From Eubacterium sp. (GTDB taxonomy: Bacteria > Bacillota > Clostridia > Lachnospirales > Lachnospiraceae): 40,860 nt of DNA. The translations under genes and the position numbers were made by a program. The first letter of the stretch is position 1. Each line of letters starts with the position of its first letter. A model generated the notes under the pieces. That model worked only from the letters and a program-made list of their open reading frames with translations, was not told the DNA's origin and made no database searches. The stretch is from assembly GCA_024698585.1 (NCBI GenBank), contig JAILRB010000042.1:1-40860 (forward strand), in the 5' to 3' direction. Positions 9,203 to 17,393 of this stretch are shown one piece after another.

Positions 9203-9637
9203 ATGAGTAAAGTAAAGATTGTTTTTTGGAGTGGAACTGGAAATACAGCAATGATGGCGGGAGCCATTGCAGAGGGGGTCGGCGCAGCCGGAGCGGAAGC
9301 AGAGGTTCTTCCGGTAAACGAAGCCAATGTGGCTGACCTGAAAAATGAGAAAGCGTTTGCATTGGGATGTCCATCCATGGGAAGTGAAGTATTAGAGGAA
9401 ATGGAAATGGAACCTTTCATGAAAGCATTAGAGGATGGAATTGCCGGAAAGCAGATTGTCCTCTTTGGTTCTTACGGTTGGGGAAATCAGGAATGGATGC
9501 GCGATTGGGAAAGCAGAATTGCCGAAGCAGGAGCCACGGTAGTAGATGGAGAAGGAATCACAGCAAATTATGTGCCAGGTGAAGATGTGCTAGAAACATT
9601 AAGAGATGCAGGACGCACACTTGCCTCACTAATTTAA
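9203..9637 (+). CDS. Flavodoxin (short-chain)
   Basis: 144 residues with the FMN phosphate loop WSGTGNTAMMAGAI at the N-terminus, CPSMGSEV in the middle and FGSYGWGNQEWM for the isoalloxazine site, so it should bind FMN. Length fits short-chain flavodoxins, which carry low-potential electrons in place of ferredoxin and are often induced by iron shortage. It is downstream of a DUF3793 gene, separated by a hairpin, and ends at an intrinsic terminator. No Fur-like box is evident immediately upstream. Confidence 0.92.
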   Translation: MSKVKIVFWSGTGNTAMMAGAIAEGVGAAGAEAEVLPVNEANVADLKNEKAFALGCPSMGSEVLEEMEMEPFMKALEDGIAGKQIVLFGSYGWGNQEWMRDWESRIAEAGATVVDGEGITANYVPGEDVLETLRDAGRTLASLI

Positions 9638-9655
9638 TAAATCTTTTTGTAAGCC

Positions 9656-9692
9656 AAAAGGGGAGTACATCGTTATAGATGTACTCCCTTTG
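9656..9692 (+). terminator. Intrinsic terminator after the flavodoxin gene
   Basis: GGGAGTACATC (9661-9671) and GATGTACTCCC (9678-9688) form a perfect 11-bp stem. It is flanked by AAAA on the left and TTTG on the right and may act in both directions weakly. Confidence 0.7.
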
Positions 9693-9766
9693 TTTGTTGA
9701 TTTATATATGTAAAACGGAGGGAGTTTTCGTTTTATCTCAAGAAAAGAAAAAATTTTGAAAAAGTG

Positions 9767-9795
9767 TTGACATAAAAATATCAAAATGATATTTA
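9767..9795 (+). promoter_or_regulatory. Possible promoter with a 19-bp palindromic operator between its boxes
   Basis: TTGACA at 9767-9772 is 17 bp from TATTTA at 9790-9795. The spacer and -10 are covered by a perfect inverted repeat, AAATATCA-AAA-TGATATTT (9776-9794). The placement fits a repressor site. The regulator is unknown, and the palindrome does not match the 29-bp motif found at the sulfur promoters. Confidence 0.4.
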
Positions 9796-9808
9796 TCCAC
9801 GGAGCTGT

Positions 9809-9883
9809 ATGAAAGTCCGGCAGAAAAAGCATAAAGAAAGGGTTGCTCTCTTGACAAGATATGCTACAATGAAGGATAAATGA
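9809..9883 (+). CDS. Possible 24-codon ORF (doubtful)
   Basis: An ATG at 9809 opens 24 codons ending at a TGA at 9881-9883, rich in Lys and Arg (MKVRQKKHKERVALL...). It follows the palindromic promoter and a GGAG at 9801-9804. It overlaps the presumed tcdA promoter, and its composition is unremarkable. It could be chance; it is listed because it is the only ORF in a 283-bp gap. Confidence 0.18.
   Translation: MKVRQKKHKERVALLTRYATMKDK
9843..9870 (+). promoter_or_regulatory. Promoter of tcdA
   Basis: TTGCTC (9843-9848) lies 16 bp from TACAAT (9865-9870), and TGC before the -10 gives an extended -10. A perfect TTGACA at 9851-9856 is also present, but only a poor -10 lies 17-18 bp from it. Confidence 0.45.
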
Positions 9884-9920
9884 AAGAAAGAGTTAGAATG
9901 TTGTTATTCGGGAGAGAATC

Positions 9921-10679
9921 ATGCAAAATCAATTTTCAAGAACGCAGTTGCTATTAGGGAAAGAAAACATGGAAAAATTAGCCAATGCCAGAGTAGCCAT
10001 TTTTGGCGTAGGTGGCGTTGGAGGATATACGGTGGAAGCTTTGGCACGAAGCGGAGTTGGAACCTTTGATTTGATTGATGATGATCAGGTGTGTCTTACA
10101 AATATTAATCGTCAGATTATTGCCACAATGGATACAGTAGGGAAAAATAAGATTGATGTGGCAAAGGAGAGAATTCTATCCATTAATCCTAAAGCTACGG
10201 TTCATACCTATCAGACGTTTTATTTACCGGAAACAGCAGACCAGTTTGACTTTACCCAATATGACTATGTGGTGGATGCCATTGATACGGTAACGGGAAA
10301 GATTCAATTGGTTATGGCAGCAAAGGAAGCAGGCGTTCCGATTATCAGTTCCATGGGAGCAGGAAATAAACTGGACCCGACGGCTTTTGAAGTGGCAGAT
10401 ATTTATAAGACTTCTGTCTGCCCATTGGCAAAAGTCATGCGGCGGGAATTGAAAAAACGTGGTGTAAAAAAATTAAAGGTTGTTTATTCCAGGGAAAAAG
10501 CATTGACACCAATTGATGATGAAACCATCAGTTGTCGTTCCCATTGTGTTTGCCCTCCGGGTGCAGAAAAGAAATGTTTGCAACGCAGACAGATCCCGGG
10601 AAGCATATCTTTTGTTCCGTCTGTGGTAGGTTTAATCATCGGCGGGGAGGTTATCAAGGACTTAGTTCAAAAGAATTAA
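9921..10679 (+). CDS. tcdA: tRNA threonylcarbamoyladenosine dehydratase TcdA (ThiF/E1-like)
   Basis: 252 residues. The family uses ATP to cyclise t6A37 of tRNA to ct6A. The nucleotide-binding VAIFGVGGVGGYTVEAL, the Asp-rich LIDDDQV, the INRQ motif and the central YVVDAIDTV match the YgdL/TcdA branch of the E1-like superfamily. The Cys cluster CRSHCVCPPGAEKKC is in the region where TcdA carries conserved cysteines. The start at 9921 follows GGGAGAG. It has its own promoter. In other bacteria TcdA works with a cysteine desulfurase system; none is seen here. Confidence 0.9.
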   Translation: MQNQFSRTQLLLGKENMEKLANARVAIFGVGGVGGYTVEALARSGVGTFDLIDDDQVCLTNINRQIIATMDTVGKNKIDVAKERILSINPKATVHTYQTFYLPETADQFDFTQYDYVVDAIDTVTGKIQLVMAAKEAGVPIISSMGAGNKLDPTAFEVADIYKTSVCPLAKVMRRELKKRGVKKLKVVYSREKALTPIDDETISCRSHCVCPPGAEKKCLQRRQIPGSISFVPSVVGLIIGGEVIKDLVQKN

Positions 10680-10684
10680 TTTCG

Positions 10685-10713
10685 CTGACTTGAAATCAGA
10701 GGACGATTATAGT
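10685..10713 (+). promoter_or_regulatory. Weak promoter for the LysR regulator gene
   Basis: CTGACT (10685-10690) is 17 bp from TATAGT (10708-10713). It lies in the short gap after tcdA, which has no terminator, so read-through from tcdA is also possible. Confidence 0.35.
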
Positions 10714-10741
10714 AAGATGGGCACATTAAATGGAGGCGAAA

Positions 10742-11638
10742 ATGACACTACAACAATTAAGATACATTGTGACGGTTGCGGAAACCGGGAATATCACAGA
10801 AGCAGCAAAAAGGCTGTTCATTTCACAACCCAGTCTTACCAATTCCATCCGGGAACTGGAAAAGGAAATGCAGATTACCATTTTCAATCGAACCAATAAA
10901 GGGGTAACCCTCTCCAATGAAGGGGATGAGTTTTTATCCTATGCACGGCAGGTTTTGGAACAGGCAAATTTATTAGAGGAAAAGTATCTCAATAAACAGG
11001 AAGCCAGACCAAAGTTTTCTGTTTCCTGTCAGCACTATTCCTTTGCGGTAAATGCATTTGTTGATTTGATCCGAACCTTTGATGCGGATCGTTATGATTT
11101 CACTCTAAGAGAAACCCAGACTTATGAAATCATAGAGGATGTAAGTCGCCTAAAAAGTGAAATTGGAATTTTATATACGTCGTCAAAGAATGAAGAAGTG
11201 CTCATGAAACTGATGAAACAGAATGAATTGCAGTTTGAGGAATTGTTTGTGGCAAAACCTCACGTGTTTATCAATTCGAATCATCCGTTGGCAGGAAAGA
11301 AGACATTGACCTTAGAAGATCTGGAGGATTATCCATATCTTTCTTTTGAACAGGGAGACTATAATTCCTTCTATTTTTCCGAGGAAATCCTTAGCACGCT
11401 GGATCGTAAGAAAAATATTAAGGTTCGGGACCGGGCCACTTTATTTAATTTACTAATCGGACTGGACGGATATACGGTCAGCTCCGGTGTGATCAGTAAG
11501 GAATTAAACGGTGAGAACATCATTGCAAAGCCGCTGAAGGTAGAAGAATATATGCGTATCGGAGTGATTACACAGAAGAATGCAGTGCTTAGCCGATATG
11601 GAAAAGTGTATATGGAAGCACTGAAAAAACACATCTAA
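10742..11638 (+). CDS. LysR-family transcriptional regulator
   Basis: 298 residues. The N-terminal winged helix starts MTLQQLRYIVTVAETGN and contains AAKRLFISQPSLTNSIRELE, the classic LysR recognition region; a co-inducer domain follows from about residue 90. The ATG at 10742 was chosen because GGAGG is six bases upstream and the domain begins there. An ATG at 10730 would overlap that ribosome site. It lies directly upstream of metE on the same strand. LysR proteins such as MetR and MtaR control metE elsewhere, so a role in methionine synthesis is likely but not shown. Confidence 0.88.
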   Translation: MTLQQLRYIVTVAETGNITEAAKRLFISQPSLTNSIRELEKEMQITIFNRTNKGVTLSNEGDEFLSYARQVLEQANLLEEKYLNKQEARPKFSVSCQHYSFAVNAFVDLIRTFDADRYDFTLRETQTYEIIEDVSRLKSEIGILYTSSKNEEVLMKLMKQNELQFEELFVAKPHVFINSNHPLAGKKTLTLEDLEDYPYLSFEQGDYNSFYFSEEILSTLDRKKNIKVRDRATLFNLLIGLDGYTVSSGVISKELNGENIIAKPLKVEEYMRIGVITQKNAVLSRYGKVYMEALKKHI

Positions 11639-11695
11639 AGATTACTTGTAAAAGCCCCCTATCATGTAACGAGTTATATATAACAAGCAATGAGC

Positions 11696-11737
11696 AGAGG
11701 TTTGAAATAGTTTAAAACTATTTCAAACCTCTATTTT
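11696..11737 (+). terminator. Long-stem intrinsic terminator between the LysR gene and metE
   Basis: AGAGGTTTGAAATAGTTT (11696-11713) and its exact complement (11715-11732) form an unusually long, near-perfect stem, followed by ATTTTTAT. The repeat is symmetrical, so it could also act on the opposite strand. Confidence 0.75.
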
Positions 11738-11744
11738 TATGTAT

Positions 11745-11773
11745 TTTTCAAATAGCAGAAAGCCAATTATACT
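11745..11773 (+). promoter_or_regulatory. Promoter of metE
   Basis: TTTTCA (11745-11750) lies 17 bp from TATACT (11768-11773), predicting a start near 11780, immediately before the operator-like palindrome. Both boxes depart from consensus, as expected for an activated gene. Confidence 0.5.
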
Positions 11774-11781
11774 AATCACAG

Positions 11782-11810
11782 ATAAAACCCACTGGAAAAG
11801 TAGGAATAAA
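11782..11810 (+). promoter_or_regulatory. Predicted Rrf2/CymR-type operator at metE
   Basis: ATAAAACCCACT, seven bases, then TAGGAATAAA. It has the same layout and spacing as the elements at 15029-15057 and 19854-19882. It covers the predicted transcription start and ends next to the AAGGAGG ribosome site. It is the least symmetrical of the three. Confidence 0.6.
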
Positions 11811-11823
11811 AAGGAGGCTATTT

Positions 11824-14094
11824 ATGAACAATAACGTAGTTGGTTTTCCAAGAGTCGGAAAGTTGAGAGAGTTAAAATTTATATCAGAAAAATACTTCCG
11901 CGGAGAAGTAAATGAGCAGGAACTGCAGCAGGTGGCAAAAGACCTTCGAGCAGAACATTGGAAATTTCAGAAGTCAGCAGGAATTCATTGGATTCCTTCC
12001 AATGATTTTTCTTTTTATGACGGAGTGCTGGATACCGCAGTGTTACTGAATGTGATTCCGAAGAAGTATCAGCAGCTGCAATTGGGTGAAACAGATACCT
12101 ACTTTGCAATGGCCAGAGGCTATCAGGGAGAAGCCGGGGATGTACCGGCGCTGGCAATGAAGAAATGGTTTAACACCAATTATCATTACCTGGTTCCGGA
12201 AATTAGTGACGACACAGAAATTAAACTGGTTGGAGAAAAGCCGTTTCTGGAATATCAGGAGGCGAAACAATTTGGAATTCAGACAAAGCCGGTGTTGGTT
12301 GGACCATTCACATTCCTGAAACTGGCGAAGTATCAGGGAACAAAGAAAGCGGAGGATTTTGCCGGAGATTTGGCAAAGGCTTATGCGGAAGCTCTTAAAA
12401 AATTAGGAGACTTAGGTGCGGAGTGGATTCAGCTTGATGAACCGGCATTGGTTCAGGATCTGAGTGCAGAGGATTTCGAATTATTCTATGAGCTTTATCA
12501 GGAAATTTTAGCAGCAAAGGGAACGGTTAAAGTTTTATTACAGACCTACTTTGGTGACATCAGAGATTATTATAAGGAAATCGTTACCCTGGATTTTGAT
12601 GGAATCGGATTGGATTTCGTGGAAGGAAAACAGAGCCTGTCTCTTGTTCAGAAATATGGACTTCCAAAAAATAAAGTCCTGTTTGCAGGATTGGTCAATG
12701 GAAAGAATATCTGGAAGAGTAATTACGAAACTGTCCTTGGAGCATTGGAAGAGTTAAAGGCCTATGCATCAGAAATTGTTTTATCCACATCCTGCTCACT
12801 ACTTCACGTTCCATATACCTTACAGAATGAGACTTCTTTGGAACCGGAAGTGGAACAGTACTTCGCGTTTGCTCTGGAAAAATTGCAGGAACTTAAGGAA
12901 TTGAGCGTTTTAACGGAAACTGATGATTATAAAGTGGAAAAGGAATATCTGGAAAACAAGGAATTGTTTGCGAAAGAAAGACTGTATCAGAACGACGATA
13001 TCAAGAAGCAGGTGGCAGACTTAAAGGAGGAAGAGTTCGTCAGACTTCCACTTCGTAAGGAAAGACAGAAACTGCAGAAAGAGGCATTGAACCTTCCATT
13101 GTTCCCGACCACCACCATTGGTTCCTTCCCACAGACAATTGAGGTAAAGAAAAACAGAACTGCATACAGAAAAGGGGAAATAGATAAGAACGCTTATGAC
13201 AATCGGGTATATGAGTTTATCAAGGATTGTATTGCAAAACAGGAAGAACTGGGAATTGATGTTCTGGTGCATGGGGAATATGAGCGAAATGACATGGTGG
13301 AATTCTTTGGAGAAAATCTGGAAGGCTATGTGTTTACGGAAAAGGCGTGGGTACAATCCTATGGAACCCGTTGTGTGAAACCACCGATTATCTTTGGAGA
13401 TGTAAAGCGAAGCAAACCGATTACGACCTCGTATTTGGAATACGCTCAGAGACTCACGGACCTTCCGGTGAAGGGGATGTTAACCGGACCGGTAACCATT
13501 CTGAACTGGTCCTTCCCACGAGAAGATATTTCCTTAAAGGAAATGGCATATCAGATCGGAATTGCCATTCGCAGTGAGGTGCTGGATTTAGAAAAGGCAG
13601 GAATTAAAATCATTCAGATTGATGAAGCGGCCTTAAAGGAAAAACTTCCGATTCGCAAAAGTGATTGGTATAGCGAGTATCTGGACTGGGCCATTCCGGC
13701 ATTTCGTTTATGCCACAGTGGCGTGAAACCGGAAACTCAGATTCACACCCATATGTGTTACAGCGAATTCAATGAAATCATTCACGACATCGACAATATG
13801 GATGCAGATGTTATTTCCTTTGAAGCATCCCGGTCGAAACTGACCATTCTGGATGCCATTCAGGAAAGCAATTTTGAAACAGAGGTGGGACCGGGGGTTT
13901 ACGACATTCATTCCCCGCGCGTTCCTTCTGTGGAGGAAATTGTGGAAGCTCTGAAAACAATGCTTGAGAAAATTGATGTGAACAAGCTTTGGGTGAACCC
14001 GGACTGCGGATTAAAAACAAGAGGAATTCCGGAAACGGAAGCCAGCCTTAAGAACCTGGTTCAGGCAGCAAAAATATTAAGAGAACAATATTAA
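11824..14094 (+). CDS. metE: Cobalamin-independent methionine synthase
   Basis: 756 residues, full length for MetE. It transfers a methyl group from 5-methyltetrahydropteroyl-glutamate to homocysteine, forming methionine. Two barrels are visible: the N-terminal one begins [17 protein letters not shown], and the catalytic C-terminal one starts around [12 protein letters not shown]. Zinc ligands are expected in HTHMCYSEF and the later [19 protein letters not shown] is also conserved. AAGGAGG precedes the ATG. metF follows 43 bp later, so enzyme and methyl-donor supply are co-transcribed. No SAM riboswitch or T-box was recognised upstream. An Rrf2-type operator lies at the start site. Confidence 0.97.
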   Translation: MNNNVVGFPRVGKLRELKFISEKYFRGEVNEQELQQVAKDLRAEHWKFQKSAGIHWIPSNDFSFYDGVLDTAVLLNVIPKKYQQLQLGETDTYFAMARGYQGEAGDVPALAMKKWFNTNYHYLVPEISDDTEIKLVGEKPFLEYQEAKQFGIQTKPVLVGPFTFLKLAKYQGTKKAEDFAGDLAKAYAEALKKLGDLGAEWIQLDEPALVQDLSAEDFELFYELYQEILAAKGTVKVLLQTYFGDIRDYYKEIVTLDFDGIGLDFVEGKQSLSLVQKYGLPKNKVLFAGLVNGKNIWKSNYETVLGALEELKAYASEIVLSTSCSLLHVPYTLQNETSLEPEVEQYFAFALEKLQELKELSVLTETDDYKVEKEYLENKELFAKERLYQNDDIKKQVADLKEEEFVRLPLRKERQKLQKEALNLPLFPTTTIGSFPQTIEVKKNRTAYRKGEIDKNAYDNRVYEFIKDCIAKQEELGIDVLVHGEYERNDMVEFFGENLEGYVFTEKAWVQSYGTRCVKPPIIFGDVKRSKPITTSYLEYAQRLTDLPVKGMLTGPVTILNWSFPREDISLKEMAYQIGIAIRSEVLDLEKAGIKIIQIDEAALKEKLPIRKSDWYSEYLDWAIPAFRLCHSGVKPETQIHTHMCYSEFNEIIHDIDNMDADVISFEASRSKLTILDAIQESNFETEVGPGVYDIHSPRVPSVEEIVEALKTMLEKIDVNKLWVNPDCGLKTRGIPETEASLKNLVQAAKILREQY

Positions 14095-14137
14095 AGAACA
14101 GGGCGGGCTTCTCCGCTCTGCAGAGAGAGGAATCATT

Positions 14138-14995
14138 ATGTTAATTTCAGATGTATATAAGAAAAAAGGAAGAAGCCTGTCCTTCGAAATTTTTCCACCA
14201 AAGAAGGATGAACAATTAAAAAATATTGATGAAACATTATCGGTGCTTAGTGAGTTGAATCCGGATTTTATTAGTGTGACCTTTGGGGCAGGTGGCGGTT
14301 CTAATTGCAACCGAACCATTGAGCTGGCAAAGAAAATTAAAGAGGAATATCATATTGAACCGGTGGTTCATCTGACCTGCTTAAGTTATGACAAAACAGA
14401 GATTGATGAATTTGCCAAAGTTCTGGAAGCAGAAGGGATTCAAAATATCTTGGCATTACGAGGAGACCGTAATCCAAGCCTTCCGGAAAAGAATGACTTT
14501 CATCATGCATCGGATCTGATTTCTTATATGAGAACGAAAGGAAACTTCTGCCTGGCAGGAGCCTGCTATCCGGAATGCCATCCGGAATCCGAAAATCGTG
14601 TCAGTGAAATGAGAAACCTGAAAGGAAAAGTAGATGCCGGAGCAGAAGTATTGTTATCCCAGCTGTTTTTCGACAATAATGAATTTTATCGTTTTGTGGA
14701 TGACTGTAGAATCGCGGAAATCAATGTCCCTGTTATTCCGGGAATCATGCCGGTAATCAATGCAGCTCAGATTAAACGGATGATTACCATGTGTGGCGCA
14801 TCCCTGCCAATCCGTTTCCAGAAAATCATCAGTAAATATGAAAGTAATAAGGAAGCCTTATTCGACGCTGGAATGTCTTATGCTACCAGCCAAATTGTGG
14901 ATTTACTGGCGAACGACATTGATGGAATTCACTTGTATACCATGAATAATCCAAGGGTTGCCAGAAGAATCTGTGAAGGAATTAAAAATTTATAG
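14138..14995 (+). CDS. metF: 5,10-methylenetetrahydrofolate reductase
   Basis: 285 residues, the usual length for bacterial MetF, a flavoprotein that reduces methylene-tetrahydrofolate to the 5-methyl form used by MetE. SFEIFPPKKDE carries the catalytic Glu. SVTFGAGGGS, ALRGDRN and LSQLFFDN are conserved active-site and flavin-binding segments, and PVIPGIMPV is also present. GAGAGGA precedes the ATG. It forms a two-gene unit with metE. No terminator was found after its stop; the promoter of the Cys/Met-rich leader begins 10 bp downstream, so some transcripts may read through. Confidence 0.95.
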   Translation: MLISDVYKKKGRSLSFEIFPPKKDEQLKNIDETLSVLSELNPDFISVTFGAGGGSNCNRTIELAKKIKEEYHIEPVVHLTCLSYDKTEIDEFAKVLEAEGIQNILALRGDRNPSLPEKNDFHHASDLISYMRTKGNFCLAGACYPECHPESENRVSEMRNLKGKVDAGAEVLLSQLFFDNNEFYRFVDDCRIAEINVPVIPGIMPVINAAQIKRMITMCGASLPIRFQKIISKYESNKEALFDAGMSYATSQIVDLLANDIDGIHLYTMNNPRVARRICEGIKNL

Positions 14996-15004
14996 AAAAA
15001 AGTG

Positions 15005-15033
15005 TTGACAGTAAAAAAAGGGAATGCTATAAT
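15005..15033 (+). promoter_or_regulatory. Strong promoter of the Cys/Met-rich leader and cystine-uptake operon
   Basis: Consensus TTGACA (15005-15010), 17-bp spacer, consensus TATAAT (15028-15033) with an upstream TGC extension. The strength implies that control depends on repression and/or attenuation. Confidence 0.85.
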
Positions 15034-15057
15034 ACCTACTATCCCGATAGGAAATAT
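15029..15057 (+). promoter_or_regulatory. Predicted Rrf2/CymR-type operator at the leader promoter
   Basis: ATAATACCTACT, seven bases, then TAGGAAATAT. It overlaps the -10 box and the transcription start, a repressor position. It matches the site at the rrf2 gene's own promoter (19854-19882) and the one at metE (11782-11810). Confidence 0.75.
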
Positions 15058-15077
15058 ATGATAAGGAGAGCGAAACA

Positions 15078-15230
15078 ATGAAATTTGGAATTTATGCGAC
15101 TAACAAAAAAATGTGTTGTGTGTGTATGGCTATGTATCAGTGTTGTTACATGGCTTGTTGTCGTGTGAAAAAATTTCATGAGATGCTTCTAACCCCTGCC
15201 GGACGGCGAAGGGGCGTATATGGAATCTGA
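15078..15230 (+). CDS. 50-residue Cys/Met-rich leader peptide (candidate sulfur attenuator)
   Basis: An ORF absent from ordinary length-cutoff gene calls. AAGGAGAG precedes the ATG at 15078 and the TGA is at 15228-15230. Residues 12-28 read MCCVCMAMYQCCYMACC: seven Cys, all TGT, and four Met within 17 residues, in the pattern CC-x-C-x5-CC-x3-CC. The tail is basic (TPAGRRRGVYGI). It has a consensus promoter with an Rrf2-type operator and is followed 26 bases after its stop by an intrinsic terminator, then by a cystine-uptake operon. It is best explained as a leader peptide whose translation senses Cys (and perhaps Met) tRNA charging. An alternative is a small metal-binding or modified peptide. 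No known family was recognised. Confidence 0.72.
   Translation: MKFGIYATNKKMCCVCMAMYQCCYMACCRVKKFHEMLLTPAGRRRGVYGI
15193..15214 (+). promoter_or_regulatory. Hairpin inside the 3' part of the leader ORF
   Basis: CCCCTGCC pairs with GGC-GA-AGGGG (8 bp with a two-base bulge and the loop GGAC). It is GC-rich against a poor background and lies 31 bases after the last Cys codon. It would be free when a ribosome stalls on the Cys codons and covered when the ribosome reaches the stop. Confidence 0.55.
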
Positions 15231-15255
15231 GAGAGGATAATATCTGTTTGTGCGT

Positions 15256-15290
15256 TAAGGAGCTTTCATGGAAAGCTCCTTATTTTTTTT
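15256..15290 (+). terminator. Intrinsic terminator downstream of the leader ORF (candidate attenuator)
   Basis: TAAGGAGCTTTC (15256-15267) pairs perfectly with GAAAGCTCCTTA (15271-15282), with a three-base loop and eight T residues. It lies between the leader ORF and the operon that shares the promoter. A short competing segment, GCTTCT at 15185-15190, could pair with AGGAGC at 15258-15263 (six pairs, one G-T). Confidence 0.85.
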
Positions 15291-15486
15291 GTACAAGATG
15301 AGGAAAATTCCGAAACAAGCGTAGCAGTTTCGGGGATTGGGAAAGGATTTAGTCAAATGAAAGAAAAATATCGTAAGTCCATGATTTTTCTTTTTCATAA
15401 TACACCTGAGAAATTCTGTTGCAGCATACGATGTTGTTAGAAAAGAACTTAGGAAATAAAAAGAAAAATATTTGGAGGAAAGATAA
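15291..15486 (+). other. Untranslated stretch between attenuator and first structural gene
   Basis: No promoter of convincing quality was seen here, so the downstream genes probably depend on read-through from 15005-15033. One hairpin is clear: CCGAAAC (15310-15316) with GTTTCGG (15327-15333). A weak A/T-only stem near 15362-15389 is followed by T residues. The rest is A-rich leader leading to GGAGGAAAG before the next ATG. Confidence 0.5.
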
Positions 15487-17379
15487 ATGAGAAAATTAAC
15501 AAAGAAAGCCATTGCGGTAACATTATCCGCAGCATTACTTACAACAACTTTTTTAAGCAATACAACAACTCAGGCAGGAGAGGAAGCACCAATTAAGAAA
15601 ATTGAAGTGACTTACCCATGGACTCCTGTTGAAGGAGGAACCACAGGAGATTACATTGCAGACTCCTACGATGGAGTGGAAGCAGGACATGTTTTCGAAT
15701 CGGTAACCCAGGAACGATTACTTGATATTTTAGCAAGTGAAGGAAACTATTACATTGTATTCGGTGGTCCGGAACATAGCACGACTCAATCGGTACTCGC
15801 AACAATTAATGAGCAGGCTAAAGAAAACGGAATCACAAAGATTTATCACTTTGATCCATATGTGGATGGATATCAGATTGATATTACAGATAAGGATACA
15901 GGATTCAAAGGAAACAATAAATCAGTTTCTGAATTATGGACCAGAATTAAAGAAGCACTTCCGGAAAATCCGGAAATCAACAATTTTAAGGGAGAAGACA
16001 CATTACTCTTTGCTTATGAAAATAAAGGTGGCGTGAAGAAAATCACAGGTTTTTATGCAAAGAAAAGCGGACTGAAAGCTCCGGGACCAAAGAATGAGAA
16101 AGAAGAAATCGCAAAGGTCTTTAAAGATAAAGAAGGAAACGTCGTACAGGCATCTGTACGAAGTGATTATGAATTCTTCAGTAGAAATTATAACGGATCA
16201 GCCTCTTATGTAGAACAGAGACAGGACCGTTCTGAAAACAGACTGGGAGCGGCAGTGGAAATCTTCACAAAGGATGACGAAACAGACTTCCCACTTCATC
16301 AGGTAAACTTTAATGAATTAATTAACCTGTTACAGTCACCGGGACAGAAATACATCTTCTTTGGAACTTCTTGGTGCCATAATACTCAGGCAATCATTGG
16401 CTCTGTGGCAAGAAAGGCGAAAGCTAACGGAATCCAGACTGTTTACGTATATGACACAACTCTTGGAAATCAGCTGACATTTGATGAAACAGACGTGAAT
16501 AAAGTAGTTGGAACCAATAGCGCATTTAATACCAGAAACAATGCCAACGTGAATGGAAATAACAACATTAGTTATCTTTACGGAGAACTTGCAAAATTAT
16601 TAGGAGACTTCCAGACAGAAAACAACTCTAAGCAGAACAACAGCATTGCATATTATCCAAATGGTGATTTGGAAGGAACGATTACATCTGTAAAACCTTG
16701 GGAAACTGCAGAAGCAGGAACCGTAACAAGTGCCATTCGTCTTCAGCTTCCATTCTTAATCGGATACGACAAAGATGCACAGCCGAAAGTAAACAAGCAG
16801 TGGTTACATGCAAACAAGACAGAAGGAACCGAAGGAACTTATACAGAATATATGTTAGAACTTGCATGGGTTCTTGGAACAGAGGAAGCAAAGGCTTCCA
16901 CATCAAAAAGAGATGGATTAAGCATCGTGGATTTTGCAGCTGAAGCTGTCAAGGAATTAAGCGCAGTATTAGGAGACAAGGAAATCGGACAGCAGACAAA
17001 TGAACAGGAAACAACAACTTCTGGTGAAGAGACTACTGGAACGACAGAGGCTACTTCAAAGGAAGAAACTACTGTAAAAAATGGGGCAGTAAAGAAGTCT
17101 GCCGTTAAGAAGGCAACAAAAAAGAAATCAGCGAAAAAACTTAACATTCAGTTGGAAAAGGCTGCCGGCGTATCAGGATATCAGATTCAGATTTTCAAAA
17201 GTAAGAAGGCAAAGAAAGCATTAGTAAGTAAGAAAATCAATAAGGTACGTGTAACAATTACTTCTAAGAAATTGAAGAATCAAAAGAAACTGTTTGTCAA
17301 GGTTCGCGCTTATGTAAAGAATGGAAAGAAGTATCAGTATAGCGATTGGTCTTCTTTGAAAGCAGTAAAGATTAAATAA
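15487..17379 (+). CDS. Secreted protein with two thioredoxin-like domains and a C-terminal fibronectin-like domain
   Basis: 630 residues. A Sec signal peptide (about 1-31, ending TTTQA) is followed by two similar domains. One is at about 60-170, with the degenerate loop FGGPEHSTTQ; the second, at about 270-380, has FGTSWCHNTQ in the same place. Both loops follow a hydrophobic YIVFG/YIFFG strand, as in thioredoxin folds. Cys in the second loop is the only cysteine of the whole protein, so it would be a monothiol. A Thr/Glu linker and a Lys-rich stretch lead to a terminal domain (about 550-630: VSGYQIQIF... VKVRAY... SDWS) like the Fn3-type modules of clostridial surface proteins. It is first in an operon with a cystine-type symporter; extracellular thiol/disulfide handling is inferred. 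Confidence 0.72.
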   Translation: MRKLTKKAIAVTLSAALLTTTFLSNTTTQAGEEAPIKKIEVTYPWTPVEGGTTGDYIADSYDGVEAGHVFESVTQERLLDILASEGNYYIVFGGPEHSTTQSVLATINEQAKENGITKIYHFDPYVDGYQIDITDKDTGFKGNNKSVSELWTRIKEALPENPEINNFKGEDTLLFAYENKGGVKKITGFYAKKSGLKAPGPKNEKEEIAKVFKDKEGNVVQASVRSDYEFFSRNYNGSASYVEQRQDRSENRLGAAVEIFTKDDETDFPLHQVNFNELINLLQSPGQKYIFFGTSWCHNTQAIIGSVARKAKANGIQTVYVYDTTLGNQLTFDETDVNKVVGTNSAFNTRNNANVNGNNNISYLYGELAKLLGDFQTENNSKQNNSIAYYPNGDLEGTITSVKPWETAEAGTVTSAIRLQLPFLIGYDKDAQPKVNKQWLHANKTEGTEGTYTEYMLELAWVLGTEEAKASTSKRDGLSIVDFAAEAVKELSAVLGDKEIGQQTNEQETTTSGEETTGTTEATSKEETTVKNGAVKKSAVKKATKKKSAKKLNIQLEKAAGVSGYQIQIFKSKKAKKALVSKKINKVRVTITSKKLKNQKKLFVKVRAYVKNGKKYQYSDWSSLKAVKIK

Positions 17380-17393
17380 AGGAGATGGTTTAG

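Noticed and set aside
10690-10899. 69-codon ORF overlapping the LysR start
   Set aside because: It is out of frame with the clear LysR N-terminus, has no ribosome site, and its composition is that of a shadow frame.
11739-11823. SAM riboswitch or T-box before metE
   Set aside because: The leader after the predicted start is under 50 bases and lacks the SAM-I core and the T-box sequence TGGNACCGCG.
15078-15230. Six-cysteine SCIFF-type RiPP precursor or metallothionein
   Set aside because: The cysteine spacing and the rest of the peptide do not match SCIFF, no radical-SAM maturase is adjacent, and the promoter/terminator setting fits a leader peptide better. It is kept only as an alternative.
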